Shown in pieces: positions 33,872 through 47,985 of a stretch of DNA of 64,000 nucleotides. Origin of the DNA: Piper betle. Taxonomy: Eukaryota; Streptophyta; Magnoliopsida; Piperales; Piperaceae. The stretch is from positions 124,001-188,000 of the forward strand of contig JAURVB010013248.1 of assembly GCA_033002965.1 (NCBI GenBank), read 5' to 3'. The notes beneath the pieces are model-generated. The model saw only the letters and a program-made list of their open reading frames with translations, had not been told where the DNA came from and searched no databases. The translations under genes were made by a program, and so were the position numbers. The first letter of the stretch is position 1. Each line of letters opens with the position of its first letter.

Positions 33872-34254
33872 ACGTGTTTAGTGTTGTATTCATCCACCTA
33901 TGGTGAATAATAATCTCATGACATTTAAATTGTTCCAAAAGTTTTTATTTATCTTGAGTTATAGCTTTAATTTTTTTTACTCTAACAATTTCTCTAGTCA
34001 AATTCACTCCTTGACCGTCTTCCTAAGTCAACTTCTATAAATGACTTTTTATTGACCGATTTTACAATTGTCTTACTAAGTCAAGTAAAAAATTACTAAA
34101 ATATATTATTTGTCTTTTAATTTGGATAAATCAATACTTTAAGAGAATGAAAATAATATATGAGATTTATATACATGAACTGCAGCTAATATAACTTACA
34201 TGAGTTAAAGTTTTTATTGGAATCAATTTAGTGGGTGATCCTGCTCAAAATCCA

Positions 34255-34257
<3 letters not shown>
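33872..34257. other. AT-rich intergenic DNA
   Basis: No feature seen before the first (TA)n tract. Confidence 0.4.

Positions 34258-34307
<50 letters not shown>
34258..34307. repeat. (TA)n tract 1
   Basis: About 24 TA units, left boundary of the first inverted-repeat element. Confidence 0.9.
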
Positions 34308-34309
<2 letters not shown>

Positions 34310-34945
34310 GTAAAGGTTTCCTGTGCAAGAGGTAGGAAACCCTTACCTGCGCCAGGATAATCTGGGCCGTCCGATTATGATCGAACGGCCCAGATTTGAT
34401 AAAAAATTTTTTCCACCACCCGCCTCCTTCGCCGACGGCTGGGATCCAGCCGCGGCCGGCCAGGCGGGGGGTGGCGCGGCTAGGTGAGGGCGGCGTGGGT
34501 GGGCGGAGGAGAAGGGGGAGGGCGGCGTCCGGATCCGGCCACGGCCGGCCGGGCGGGGGGTGAGCGAGGCTGGGCGAGGGCGGCGTGGGTGGACGGAGAA
34601 GAAGGGGGAGGGCGGCGTCCGGGATCCGCCACGGCCGGCCGGGCGGGTGGGTGGGCGAGGCGAGGGCGGCGGTGGTGGGCGGAGGAGAAGGTGGAGGGCG
34701 GCGTGGCGTAGGGAGGCCATCGCCCTGCCTCGCCCACCCCCCGCCCGGCCGGCTACGGCCGGATCCCGGACGCCGCCCTCCCTCTCTCCTCCGCCCACCC
34801 ACGCCGCCTCGCCCACCCCGCCCGGCTGGCCGCAGCCGGATCCCAGCCGCTGGCGAAGGAGGCGGGTGGTGGAAAAAAATTTTTTTATCAAATCTGGGCC
34901 GTTCCATCATAATCGGACGGCCCAGATTATCCTGGCGCAGAAAAG
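34308..34945. mobile_element. Inverted-repeat element 1 with GC-rich tandem core
   Basis: Long inverted repeats: CTGCGCCAGGATAATCTGGG from 34347 returns inverted, ending 34940, and the match extends over about 130 bases on each side with few mismatches. Each arm contains its own hairpin (AATCTGGGCCGT... at 34359-34396). The core holds three ~90-110-bp GC-rich repeats ('ggcgagggcggcgtgggtgg', 'cacggccggccgggcggg'). The apparent proteins on both strands come from this composition. Non-autonomous; probably MULE- or Micron-type. Confidence 0.75.
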
Positions 34946-34987
34946 ATATATATATATATATATGTGTGTATATATATATATATATAT
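34946..34987. repeat. (TA)n tract 2
   Basis: TA repeats with one TGTGTG interruption, between elements 1 and 2. Confidence 0.9.
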
Positions 34988-35421
34988 TATGGAAAAGTTC
35001 ATATGAGTCATAACTCGTATAAGCCATATGAGCTAAATTGATTGTGGACTGTTTGATTACAAAGATGACTAAGATTAACTCTGATATGTTTTCTTTAAAA
35101 AAAATTAAAAACCCTAACTCCCCATCTCTCCCTCCTCCGTCGCCGACGACTGTCTTTTTTGCGGACACCCACGGTGGACCGATGGCCCTTCGGCTCAATT
35201 GATTGTGAATCGCCCAAGTACAATGACAATTGAGATTAACTCTAAGTTTTAAAAAAACCTAAGGTTCGGTCATTGGTGACTTTTTTTGGGCTGACAGCTG
35301 CGGATTTGATTGCTCAGCTAGATTGGGTTGCCTACGGCCTTGTCTTAATTTTTATAAAAAAATTGATCTTACGATCTTGCGGCTCATATAAACTATATGA
35401 AACATGGCTCATCCAATCTGT
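34988..35421. mobile_element. Inverted-repeat element 2
   Basis: Its left end (TCATATGAGTCATAACTC, GCCATATGAGCT) recurs loosely inverted at its right end (GGCTCATATAAACTATATGA). It is 0.43 kb long, non-coding, and bounded by TA tracts on both sides. Confidence 0.55.
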
Positions 35422-35446
35422 TATATATATATATATATATATATAT
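35422..35446. repeat. (TA)n tract 3
   Basis: About 12 TA units between elements 2 and 3. Confidence 0.9.
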
Positions 35447-36591
35447 ACAATCATGCTAGTATGCGCTGCCATGTTTGGCAGTGTATACGCACCACATGGC
35501 CTGTGAGCCAGTAGATTTCATCCAACAGCCCACAGCCCCCTAACCTAACCACCCCCCTCCCTCTTCCACGCATACCGGCCGCCGGCCACAGCAACCCGAC
35601 CACCGATGACTGCCGGCAGCTGCGGCCCCCCCACCACCTAGGATCACTGGCCGCTGCCCATTTCGGCCCGCCACCATGGCCGGGCCCACCCCAAACCGGT
35701 GCCCCCTGCCACCACCATCCACCCCCTCCCCCCAATCTTCTCGCCCCCGCCCGCCGCCCATGTCGCCACACCAGCAACGGCAATGGCAGCGGGTGGCTGG
35801 CGGAGAGGTCGCTGGCAGTCGAGTGGTGCGGCAAGGAAAGCAATGGCAAAACAGAGGAGAAGAAAATGGTAGGGGTAGTTTTGTAATAAAAACTTAACTC
35901 GCTCCCCTACTCGATTCAATAATAAGAAATACATCACAAAAAATATAAAAAATTCAATTTCACCGGCAATCGAGTAGCACGACAAGGAAAACAGAGGCAA
36001 AATAGAGGAGAAGAAAAAGGGCAGAGGTGGTTTCATAATAAAAACTTGACTCGCTCCCGACTCGAGTCAATATTATGAAATGCATCCCGAAAAATATTAA
36101 AAATATAGTAAAATAAGATAAAATAAATAATCAAGTTCTAATGGATTATTTTATTTTATGGTATTTTATTCTATTTTATGGTATTTTATTCTATTTTTTC
36201 CATATTTTTTGAGATGCATTTCGTAATATTGACTCATGTCGGGAGTGAGTCAAATTTTTATTACGAAACTACCCATACCCATTTCTTTCCTTACTTGACT
36301 CAATCTCGACTCAAATGGGCAGCGGCCGGTGGTTGTGGGGGTCAGTCTCAGGTAGTGGTCGGGCCACGGTTGCTGGCGGTCGTGGGTGGTCGGGCCACGG
36401 CTACCGGCGGCTCGTGGGTGGTCAGGCCACGGCTACCGGCGGACAGTATGCATGGAAGAGGGAGGGAGGGAGGGGTGGTGGGGGAGGATGTGGTTAGGTT
36501 ATCGGGCCGTGGGCCATTAGATGAAATCCAATGGCCCACAGGCCGTGAGCTGCGTATGCGTTGACAAACATGGCAACTCATACAGCATGAT
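35447..36591. mobile_element. Inverted-repeat element 3 with LTR-like core pieces
   Basis: The arms of about 130-150 bases are inverted copies: CATGCT, GCCATGTTTG, GGCC.GTGNGCC, TAACCTAACCAC and the CCTCCCTCTTCCA.GCATAC block at 35452-35575 and 36450-36587. The right arm has a hairpin GGGCCATTAGATG...ATGGCCC (36511-36537). The core carries sequences like the LTR U3 of the solo LTRs, twice in one direction (about 35875-35965, 36027-36120) and once inverted (36180-36275), each with the ttgactcg/cgactcgagtc module. Non-coding. Confidence 0.7.
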
Positions 36592-36610
36592 TATATATAT
36601 ATATATATAT
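36592..36610. repeat. (TA)n tract 4
   Basis: About 9 TA units between elements 3 and 4. Confidence 0.85.
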
Positions 36611-37460
36611 AGTCATGATATTGGGGCGAAACTATTATTAGGACGAAATTAATAAAACACAACGTTGTCCGTCAGTTTCAATCAGATGCTCAGAGTGAAT
36701 GTGCTTGCTAATTTTTACGTAATTGAAAAAATGCCTACTGTTTTCCTACCTCGATCGACCTCTTCTTTCTCCCTGCCTATTTCCGGCATTTCTCATCGTC
36801 GACACTATCTCCTACATCTCTACCGATTTGGTTTGCCGCCACTGCTTGCGCTCATGTGATTCATACAAGAATTGTGGTTACGCAGCCGAGCGACGCCGCA
36901 TGGTTATAGTCGTTTTCCAATTAGTGGTTGCTCGACAAGCTCAAGAAAAACAAAAGTCATACCCATCTCTGTTATCTTTATCAGCACACTTGATCAGCAT
37001 AAACTTACAAACAGGCAACCTTCATGCCGATGAAGCCTTGATTCCATGGCAAAGTAAGGACCTTTCAAACTATAGAATTAGATTGTGAGGTTCTTCGTCC
37101 TACCTTAATCTCAATGCCACACTATTCATATCCATAGAGCTGAAAACAATCAAATCAATGTGATTAGTGCAAGCCTTTTCTCTTTTTTGCTAAATTTCTT
37201 GAGAAGCAAAGTTTGCAGAAAGGGACTCGACATGATGGAGCAGCTACTGGAGGAGACCGTGGTCTTTACTTTCTGGTGGCGGTACGAAAGACCGGAGATG
37301 GCGGTGAAGGAGGAGACGGTGGCGACAGTGGGGGAGGTGGCAAGGGCAGCGATGGAAATGGTAGCGAGCAAGATGATGGGAAGGTTTGAGAGGGAGGAGA
37401 AGAATGATGGAAAATTTTGTTTAGTACAGAAGTTTCGTTACAAGGGAGTTTCGCTCCTCA
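36611..37460. mobile_element. Inverted-repeat element 4
   Basis: GGGGCGAAACT...CGAAA near the left end (36624-36651) faces inverted TTTCG...AGTTTCGCTCC near the right end (37433-37457). The terminal match is short and imperfect. The interior has no recognised protein. Confidence 0.5.
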
Positions 37461-37474
37461 GTATATATATATAC
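37461..37474. repeat. (TA)n tract 5
   Basis: Short TA run closing the row of four elements. Confidence 0.8.
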
Positions 37475-38227
37475 TAGCTAATACCCTTTGTCTGACAAAC
37501 TTTTTAAACTTAAAATTTAAAATAAATAATATTAGAAAGCATTAAAAATCTTTTTCATATAAAGTTTGATAAATAAATATATCATAATTTTATAATTTAA
37601 AAGCTTAGTAAAAAACATCAACAAATTCTTAGTTGAAAATTTTTAAGCAAATATCATCATCTCAAGATCAAAGCTTTATATTTATATTAAATATCCAATG
37701 TAAATTATCTTGCACAAAAAACAATCAAACTTTCAAGTGATCTCTTAATTTTTAATCACCAAAATTACACCAAAATATTATGTTCAATATGCAATATGTT
37801 TTAATTTAATTTATAATATATAAAGAAATAGAAAGGTATTTGACATACAAACATAAGTAAATATTTAATTGTAAACACAATTTTTTATAAATATGTTTGA
37901 AAATATCTTGTTCATTCAAATAAATTTGAAATTATCAAAAAAAATTAAATGATGAATTTTTTAAATTAAATTTTAAATATGAATATTTAATTAATTATAA
38001 ACACATGTTTTAAATATTTATTTAGTTAAGAACAAGTGTTAAAACATAAATTTTAAATAATTTAATATAAATATTTGTTAATATTGAGTCTAGGGCTAGT
38101 AGAAATCAAAAGCAAAGAGTTTTTAGTGAGTAGGAGAGGAAAGTAGATGAGGGTAGAGAGAAGCGCGACGTGCGAGGAGAAGATGATAATGAAAAAAACA
38201 ATCTCGCTATAGTCTATAAGTAGATAT

Positions 38228-38266
<39 letters not shown>

Positions 38267-39062
38267 CGTATTTATAGATTTTCAATTCAATTTAATACTT
38301 TAACACTTTGATCTTAATTATTATAGTAATTGAGATAAAAATTAATTTTAAACTATCTTTAAACTGATATATTTTTTAAAAATCTAAAAATAGGTCATAT
38401 TAATATAAAAAAGGATAAAATTTTATCAATCTTCTACTTATACACTATACTTTCCATACATATAAACCTCACCATATAAGAGCCACTAAAAAGATTCAAA
38501 TTATATATATATCTCATATATAAGGTACATTAGGCGTAAGTCACTTTAATTTTTCTCATAATATATTTATAATTTCAGGTGTAAAAGAAAGCAATAACTA
38601 TTATTTTTTGTCCAGATTGGCCTAGAGTACGAGTTCATTTTAGTATGGCCTACCCGAGCCCAAGTATCAAATTTTTAAACTATGCCTGGGGATGTATAAT
38701 GAGCTTTAACCAGATGAGAATTATTATAAATACTAGGCAAAGATCCGCATGATGAATGAGGTACATTTAAAATTTACTAATAATATATAAAATTAACTAC
38801 AAAAATTGTTAATTTATATTTAAAAAATAATAATGAATGTCTACATAATTCTAAAAAAATCTATTCTTAGAATATAATAGTTATATAAAAATATTAAAAT
38901 TAATTTTAATTTCATGTTGAAAATAAGTAATAATCTTAATTAATTAGGTATTAATAAGTAAAATTTTTCAATTTTAATAAAATTTTAATAATTAAACAGA
39001 ATCTATTATTTTAATATTCTTAATTTGGATAGAATTATATTCTTAGTCTTTTTTATTTATAA
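37475..39062. other. AT-rich intergenic DNA
   Basis: Very AT-rich, with another (TA)n at about 38229-38263. No gene seen. Confidence 0.45.
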
Positions 39063-39067
39063 ATAAT
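39063..39067. other. Left target duplication of the second solo LTR (ATAAT)
   Basis: Identical to 41905-41909. The surrounding DNA is low in complexity, so this carries less weight than usual. Confidence 0.65.
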
Positions 39068-41904
39068 TGTAACACCGCGTTTCGGCTCACCCGTGAACCG
39101 ACCCGGAAATGTCACTGGCGACCGAACCGTTCGCTAATCTACTAGATTCGGTTAAGCCGACCAGGATCTACTCTCGGCGTTTCAAGATGGAGATGCAAAT
39201 GTGAAGTGCATGAATGGGAACAATTGGGTTCTAACGCGGTCCTACATGCATGCTATGACGTGCAAGCAAAGACAAAACAAAACAATAAATGAGAAACCAA
39301 AAGAAAATATATACTATTTTATGAAAATATGATAACACATAACAATCTACCATGACATTAAATCATTATCTCATTCGTTCTTATCCGAGCCGAGTCTGAA
39401 CTCCAAGGCTCCCTACTCATTCATATTTATCAATTCGTTTCATAACAAGTAATTCATTCAAGCAAACACATCAAAATTATCATTTACATAACAATAACAC
39501 ACCATCATTATACATACGTTACACGAGGCAGGTACATGTGTGCGCGGTTCCGTGCTGCTCCTCCGCAGTCCCGACAGCTTTCATCGCTCACATTTCTCAC
39601 CTACATATATATAGAAAAACCGTCAGTAACGAGTGTTACCGGCCCGGAAAATAACTAATATCAATCTGGCACAGGAGAGCAAACTCTCCTGTTGAATGAA
39701 AATCATATACTTCCTCAAGAACTCTCATCAGGGCACATACGGGAGCCGTCGCCCTCGGGTCGACAGCGTCCCCCTATCTTTCACATTCTCATGCCTCGGC
39801 CATTTCTCTATTGCTTCTCGCGTCAAATCTCATTCCTTTCCGCCCTCTGCACCTTCCATATTACTCCTGGCCTTGAGCACGAAGGCCGAGTACTCTCAGG
39901 CAGTCGCCTTCAGTACCCTTTGAAACCACAAGTCTAGACATACGCTGCAATGCAGTACCCGTGAACCTCCACACTTCTCCGGGTTTGAGGAACTCAAAGG
40001 TGGAGTTGTCAGGATCCCTCGGGAATGAAACGGCCCGCACACCATTCCAGAGCCCACTGTCGACACACACGTGCCCGCTCGCGTAGCACGTAGTCGGATT
40101 TCCCTCATTCAGTCTCTCACAAAAACACGAAAACTATACATATATATAGGTCTGGGTTGGGATTTATACAATAGGCCCGAAGGCAACGTGAGCTGGATCT
40201 GAAGTTCGAAAACAAACTCGAGGGATCTCATCCTCGAGGGTTATTAATCCGGAAAATCGTTGGCTAAATGGCCCGAGTTAAGTGGGATTCGATAAAACGC
40301 CACTTAACTCGTCCTGCACATAATAAATCAAATACACAAGAGAGTAGCGTAAATTAGAGAACGAGTCCTAAACGGACCTGGTAGAAGCTCCAAACGGGTC
40401 AACGTGCCTAGGCGGCGAGCTCCTACACCGTACCTACACAATCAAGCTAAAAACTAACGCCCGCATGATGAATCACACATCCTATAGCATGCACACACAA
40501 TCAACACAGTCGCGCATCAGTCAACACACATCAACCTATATCAATTCTAGCAAGCCTACTTAGGCTAATTTGCATTAGATCATGATCATTACCTAGTTAC
40601 CCTAATTTGTTTCTTAGCCTCCATTTTTAACACTACTCAACCAAACAAATTTCATATTTTATCCTTAATCAAATCTACATTTATACATATTATTATAACA
40701 CACAATTCACCAATCCTAGCATGCAATTCTAATAATCAATACTTTCAAATAATTAAGTTAAAATAAATTGTACCTCGCATTGTCAAAAATCGGCGACGGC
40801 TAGGTTTCCGTTTCGTGGCTCGAGACTCGAATTCGACACCTAGCGGCGTCCGAAGTCCGATCAGATTGGACTGGGTGCGTTCGGCAGATGATCCGGCGAA
40901 TTTCCCAAGAATCCAATTTTCCAGCGGTTCCGGCGAGTGTCGGCGGTTTTTCGGCAGATTCCAGCGGTTTTCCGGTGATGATTCAGGACGGGGCAATCAG
41001 GGGGTCTATCGGCACCAGTTTGACGAGCTTGGTCCGATAGTGGTGTCAAACAAGGCAGCCGAGGCGGCGATGGCGGTGTCGAAAATGGGCGGCGGTGGCG
41101 GCGTGCTCCGATCGAGGTTGCGGCCGGCCTCGACGGTGGTTGGGATGATGGGGGAAACGTCGGCGACGGCGAGAGGGTGGTCATTAGGGTCACAGCGGCG
41201 GCGGAGCGGCCCGGACGGCGGCGGAATCTGGCTCGAAGTGGCAACGACCGAGGAGGTTTCGTGGGGCGATTCCGACGTCGTGGCGGCGAGATGGTGGCCG
41301 GGGTGGGTCGTGGCGGCATGACGACTGCACGGCGGGGCGGGGCGGCGTTGATCGGCGGCTGTACGACGTCGGCGGCGACAGCGGTCGCGACGAGCATGAG
41401 AGGTGGCGAGGGTTTGGGTGAAGAAGGGTTGGGAGGGAGAAAAATACCCTCAATGGCAGTTTCGTAAATAAGTATTGACTCGATTCCTACTCGAGTCAAA
41501 ATAATATCTAGTTCGTAATAAATTCTAAAAAAATCTAGAAAAATATGGAAAAATTCCATAAAATAAAACAAACACAACAACATCCAAATGACATGCTCTA
41601 TAACTAATAACCCACTCGAATATAATCCAACGCGCCCTAATGCGTCATTCGGCCTAAAACTATTTCTACGATCAAACATATAAAAAGAAAAAATATTGCA
41701 TACTTTCATATATTCTGATAACTTATATCTTACCATTTTCTCGACGTTATCATCATATATTCAGGTACACCTGACTCTCATCGCTTATAACTCACGGCTG
41801 GTCTCGACTCAGCACACGGTTCATGAAACTGACTCGACTCGATCCAACGGTCGAACCGACTGGTTCGGTAACGTAAAACCTTGACTCGAGTCACGGGTTT
41901 TACA
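39068..41904 (-). mobile_element. Second solo LTR of the same family, opposite orientation
   Basis: 2837 bp. On the minus strand it runs from TGTAAAACCCGTGACTC (41904 downward) to GGTGTTACA (39068). It aligns along its whole length with 21153-24009, including the GC-rich block (here 40800-41420) and the final 'gccgaaac.cggtgttaca'. Many differences look like C/T transitions. No internal genes. Confidence 0.88.
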
Positions 41905-41909
41905 ATAAT

Positions 41910-42299
41910 AATAAATAAATAAATAAACATTTTAAATTCTGTAAAATCCTAATTATGTTACAATTTATTATTTTTTTATAATTCCTAATTTGAGTAGAAC
42001 TATAAACCAATACTTTCCTAATTGTAACTAATGTTAATAAAACACTCAAATTAAGTGAGTATAAATAATATTGATAACAACGTAAGAAAAGCTGAAATGT
42101 GATATGACAAAACAAAACCATTATTTCAGTTTAATGTAAGGTGGTTGATGACAAAACCTTCTGATAATGTATGTGGCTTAGGAGCTTGAGTCGTGGATTC
42201 TCTTAAAAAGGGTGCATGAAAATTTTGTAGTAGAGATTGTCTTATTGGCAAGCATGTTGATTAGCTTGGATCACTTTGCAATTGTTTTACGAAGCAAAC
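41910..42299. other. Intergenic between solo LTR and peroxidase block B
   Basis: AT-rich; nothing recognised. Confidence 0.4.
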
Positions 42300-43250
42300 G
42301 AGAGCCAAACGTCTAACTCTAAAATCCCAAGTCAAACTCCAAACTTCAGTTTCATCTAGTTTCCAATTTAGTTTCCAGTTTCTTGATGTCTTACAAATGA
42401 ACCGGTTTTGGCTCCTCCAAGCCAAAAATTTTTCATTTCAGATATATGTCTTTCCACCAATTGTGGATTTACCAATGACGTATTTGTTTGAAAAATCATT
42501 GCAGACTACATTATCTGATAATTTATATTTAGTAAATTCCTTCCGTTCTTCTACATGCTTAAACTTCATATGTTTTTTTTTCCAAAGTTTAAACTCCATA
42601 TGTGAATCATTTGGATTTATGCATGTAAGCGTATTCATGGCCGGATGTAATAAACCGTACTAATTACCCACATTACCCAATAAAAAATCAGGTATGATCT
42701 TTTATTTGTTAGGTTTATCTCACATCATATTTAGAGGTGACTGGTGAATAGCATATGCTAATGGGAAAACCTTATTCTTTAAAATAATTTTTGGATTAAA
42801 AAAGCCCATGAAACTTATTTCAAGTCAATTTTAGGGACCACAGGGCCTAACATCATTTAACATTAAAAACTTTGATATATATATATATATATCCATTGTG
42901 TGGGTATGTGTGACAGGGATGCCCATATGTATGCTTCACACATACTCGTAAACTGTTTGTAAAATTTTTAGCTCTTCTTGATGGAGACGCCAATGGTTTT
43001 TTGTAAAATTTTTAGCCTTCTTGATGGAGACAAAAATGGGAACGTCCCCATTGGGCTGTTCATGTTTTTTTCCACTTGACATCAAGTGAGTACCCGTGAT
43101 CAGAGATTTTGCATATTTTCCATTTTAATCACTCCCAATGAGAGATTACAATGTTGACCTCGGTCACAATATCATTAACTAAAACTTTTATCTTAAACAC
43201 AAGGAAGCTTATGCAATCCTCATTTTTTGAAGTTTCAACAATCAATTACA

Positions 43251-44718
<1,468 letters not shown>

Positions 44719-44783
44719 CAGTATAACTGACCAAAAACTATCCTCAGAAATATCACTGCACTGCTTGTGCCTTCCACTGGATG

Positions 44784-44794
44784 CTTATTTATAG
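44784..44794 (-). promoter_or_regulatory. TATA box of the intact peroxidase
   Basis: On the minus strand CTATAAATAAG, about 70 bases upstream of the ATG. It is altered in the dead copy A. Confidence 0.7.
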
Positions 44795-45218
44795 CAGAAA
44801 AAAGTATATATTCAAATGCATATTTTTAATTATTTAGACTTACAAGTAGAGAGTTGTCAAGTCTGATTTGTACTGACAAAGCAGACAAGTCTCCTAATTG
44901 AGGAGAAAATCAGCACAAGCAAACGGCATTTGGAGCCACTCGCATACTTATCATATGACTGTATACATGTCTAGTTAGCGATAAAGAGTTGAGACTAACT
45001 CTCTAGAATCAAATATGTGCTCCACTATTTTTGTCTTTTTTATGGAATTTACAGGCTAAAATTTAAAAAGATGGTTTTACAAACCAAGCTATCAAGTTCT
45101 GATTGAGTTCAAAATTTATGGGTTGTGTGCCATTTGATGGAACATGCATGAATAATCAGCACAGATAAAAGGAGAAGGGGAGGAGCGGGAATGCAAATAG
45201 AAGGAGAATTTGATCTTT

Positions 45219-45239
45219 CGTGTGTGTGTGTGTGTGTGT
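45219..45239. repeat. (GT)n microsatellite
   Basis: About ten GT units in the upstream part of the peroxidase B block, absent from copy A. Confidence 0.85.
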
Positions 45240-45440
45240 TTAATGCTTTAGTTAAAGTAGATAGAATGACTAAAGTTGATAGAAAGTTTTTGTTTGCACC
45301 CATTTTAACGTTCAGTGATTGAGGGAGGAGACGTCCAGCAAATATGAAGCTGGAGTAGGAGCAGGTCGTAGTCGATGCAATGTGACAAATTTTATTTGGC
45401 ATTGAAATGTGAAATGTGGCCATTGGTCTTAAGCATTTCC

Positions 45441-47985
45441 TGTTATAAAAGTAAGCAGAGACAAAGATTGATTGCAACAAATAAAACAGGAGATATACAA
45501 TAATTAGCTGTCCTATAATAACCTCAATATCTCAGTTTTTCAACTGCATGCAATAATACAATATTAGCCTACGTATGACGATTTTTTTTTCACGAACTGA
45601 GGTTCTATGACTTTTAGTTTCAAAATATATTTATACTTTTGTAGCTACTCCTAAGCATTTTGATGAATGTTGGTCTTCTGCATGTCTCTTGCACAAGCTA
45701 GGAATTAGAGCATTTACTGTTAGAAAAACTCATTTTCTCAAATTAACGTTAGTTTTACAGAAGTGCAATAACAACATGCAGCACTTATAAATTTACGTCC
45801 ATAAAAATGCCTGACATGTTTTTGTTAAGAGATATTTTAATTTTTCTCATATTTATTAATAGCTAGCATTTTTAATGTGTTGTAGGTAGGGGAAAAACTT
45901 GTCTTTGCGGCGATATATTATGTCATTTTATGCATGTTTTCAAACAGTCTTTTATGCATATTTGGGATGAACTTTCTTGCCGAATCCTAAGAGCTTTCAT
46001 AGTCAGAAATATTGAATTGGTTGGTCCAAAGGGTCGGCTTGACGGTTCTCCAAACCATGCATAGAACAAGGAGAGGCAAAATTAACCAGGGATGGCTTCC
46101 ATGACTTGCCTCCTATAGAGCAAATTGCCAGTGATTATACAAAGTTATTAAATGCATGAAACAAAATATGACTAACATGTATGTGTTCTGATCTGATCCT
46201 TCTCTCACAAATTTGCTCTACAATTTGCTATCTTCTACTCAAGAAATCTTCAATCTTTAATTTGTGCATGAGAGGCAATTTGAGCCAAACTAACTGTCAC
46301 CCATAACCATACTGAAATCTCTTTTGTTATTATGTCTTCATGTCAATTCTCTTGACCCAAAATTATAGTTAATCATATTCCAATTTGAATATTTTGATAT
46401 GTAATTTTGTCTGGTAGTATTGATGTCAATGGTACTTATCCTAATCATTTGGCTTTGCCTCCTTGTATCATACATTCGATATTGAAAATTTTAACACGAT
46501 TCTTTGAACCAAGAGAAACAAAATCTAGCAATATATTCGTTGCATGCGGCTGCTAGCTTGCTACCTAATCACTATCAGAAGATGGTGGCAAGAAAAACTC
46601 AAGAATCTATCTTAATCAAGGTTGTATTCCATTAATTAAGTTTAAACATGTTTTTTCCACATTTAAGTGCATAATCATATGAAACGGAAAACCACTGAAC
46701 AAATTAAATTAAATAATAATAAATAAGCAAACGATAATTGCCTGCCTTGAATATATCCTCTTATTAATAAAAGAGGAATTAAAAATCCTGTTCCAATGAA
46801 AATAAGTGATTCAACCATTAAAAAATTTAAAAGAATAAAAATAATTCATTAAATTATTATAATAATTTATCTCTTTATTTAATTAGTGTTCATTTATTTT
46901 TTAAAATAAAAATTACCATTTCCTCATTTAATTTAGAATTTATCTCTAACATCAGAGTTTATCCCCAACATACACTGCAAAAAAATGGTTTTCTCAACCC
47001 CTTCGAAAAAACCTTAAAGAAAGTTTCATTTTTTTTGTCATACTTCTCCATTGTTATTAGAACCATAAAAATAAATATAATATTATCTATATATATGTAG
47101 ATTAAAATGTATTAATTTTCTTACTTCTCTATAGCTAAAACCATAGAGAAACCATTTGCAATACCTTGTTTTTCACCATAACTGCTTTTTACCACCCACT
47201 TTTCTCCACAATTTTATACTGTATTTTAAGTTTATTGAACCGTTAAGAAAATATAAATATTTTGTAGGTCACAACTATGCCTAGTATATATAACTGGTAT
47301 TTATAAAGAGTCAATCAAACAAGTTACAAACGTATAAGTAGAGTTCTTAAAAAAAAAGAAAAAAAAATAAAGTTAATCAGTTGAGAGGGCTTCCCATGGG
47401 CTTTTGGTACATTGGGCCTAGTTGTTATGGGCCTTTTCTTCTGCATATAACAAATTTTTGGGCTTGTTATGGGCCTCGTCCACTAGAAGATTACTCAATT
47501 GTAAGAGGACGGATTGTTATTGTTGAATTGAAACAAAGATTCTCTTCTAATTACAAAATGGCCTGCATGGCCTCGGCCCATCTTCTAATTCTCGATGATT
47601 ACTAGAAGAAATGCTTGCTCTATATATAATCGCAATTAATATAAAGATAAATTTTATTATTTTCAATATCACTCTTAGTCACACACACGTATATCCACGC
47701 AAATAACTTATGTACATACATGTAGTGGAAACATGGTTTTCATCAAGATACATGTAAAAACTAAATTACTACTGCATCAAAGCAATTGACACTGATCAAT
47801 AATACCAATGGTAATCAAAAGAAATGTTTGGCAGCTCTCTCTAAATTCAAACTCCTGGTTTATATCTTTCAATTTCAATCAGACAATCAACGTATCATCA
47901 TTTAACAGAAAATTAATGTAAAGTTCATATATGATAGAGGGAAAATGAAGAAATTAACTTATAAAATTGAAGTTTAAAGTATTAA
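45441..47985. other. Intergenic between peroxidase B and the ATL gene
   Basis: AT-rich. At about 46973-47230 there is a piece beginning CACTGCAAAAAAATGG, like the start of the CACTA-type MITE at 51120. A plus-strand open frame at 47381-47605 shows no known domain. Confidence 0.4.

Noticed and set aside
34245..35198. A 317-residue minus-strand open frame and several overlapping plus frames
   Set aside because: Spans TA microsatellites and the GC-rich repeats of the inverted-repeat elements. The Pro/Arg-rich text is compositional.
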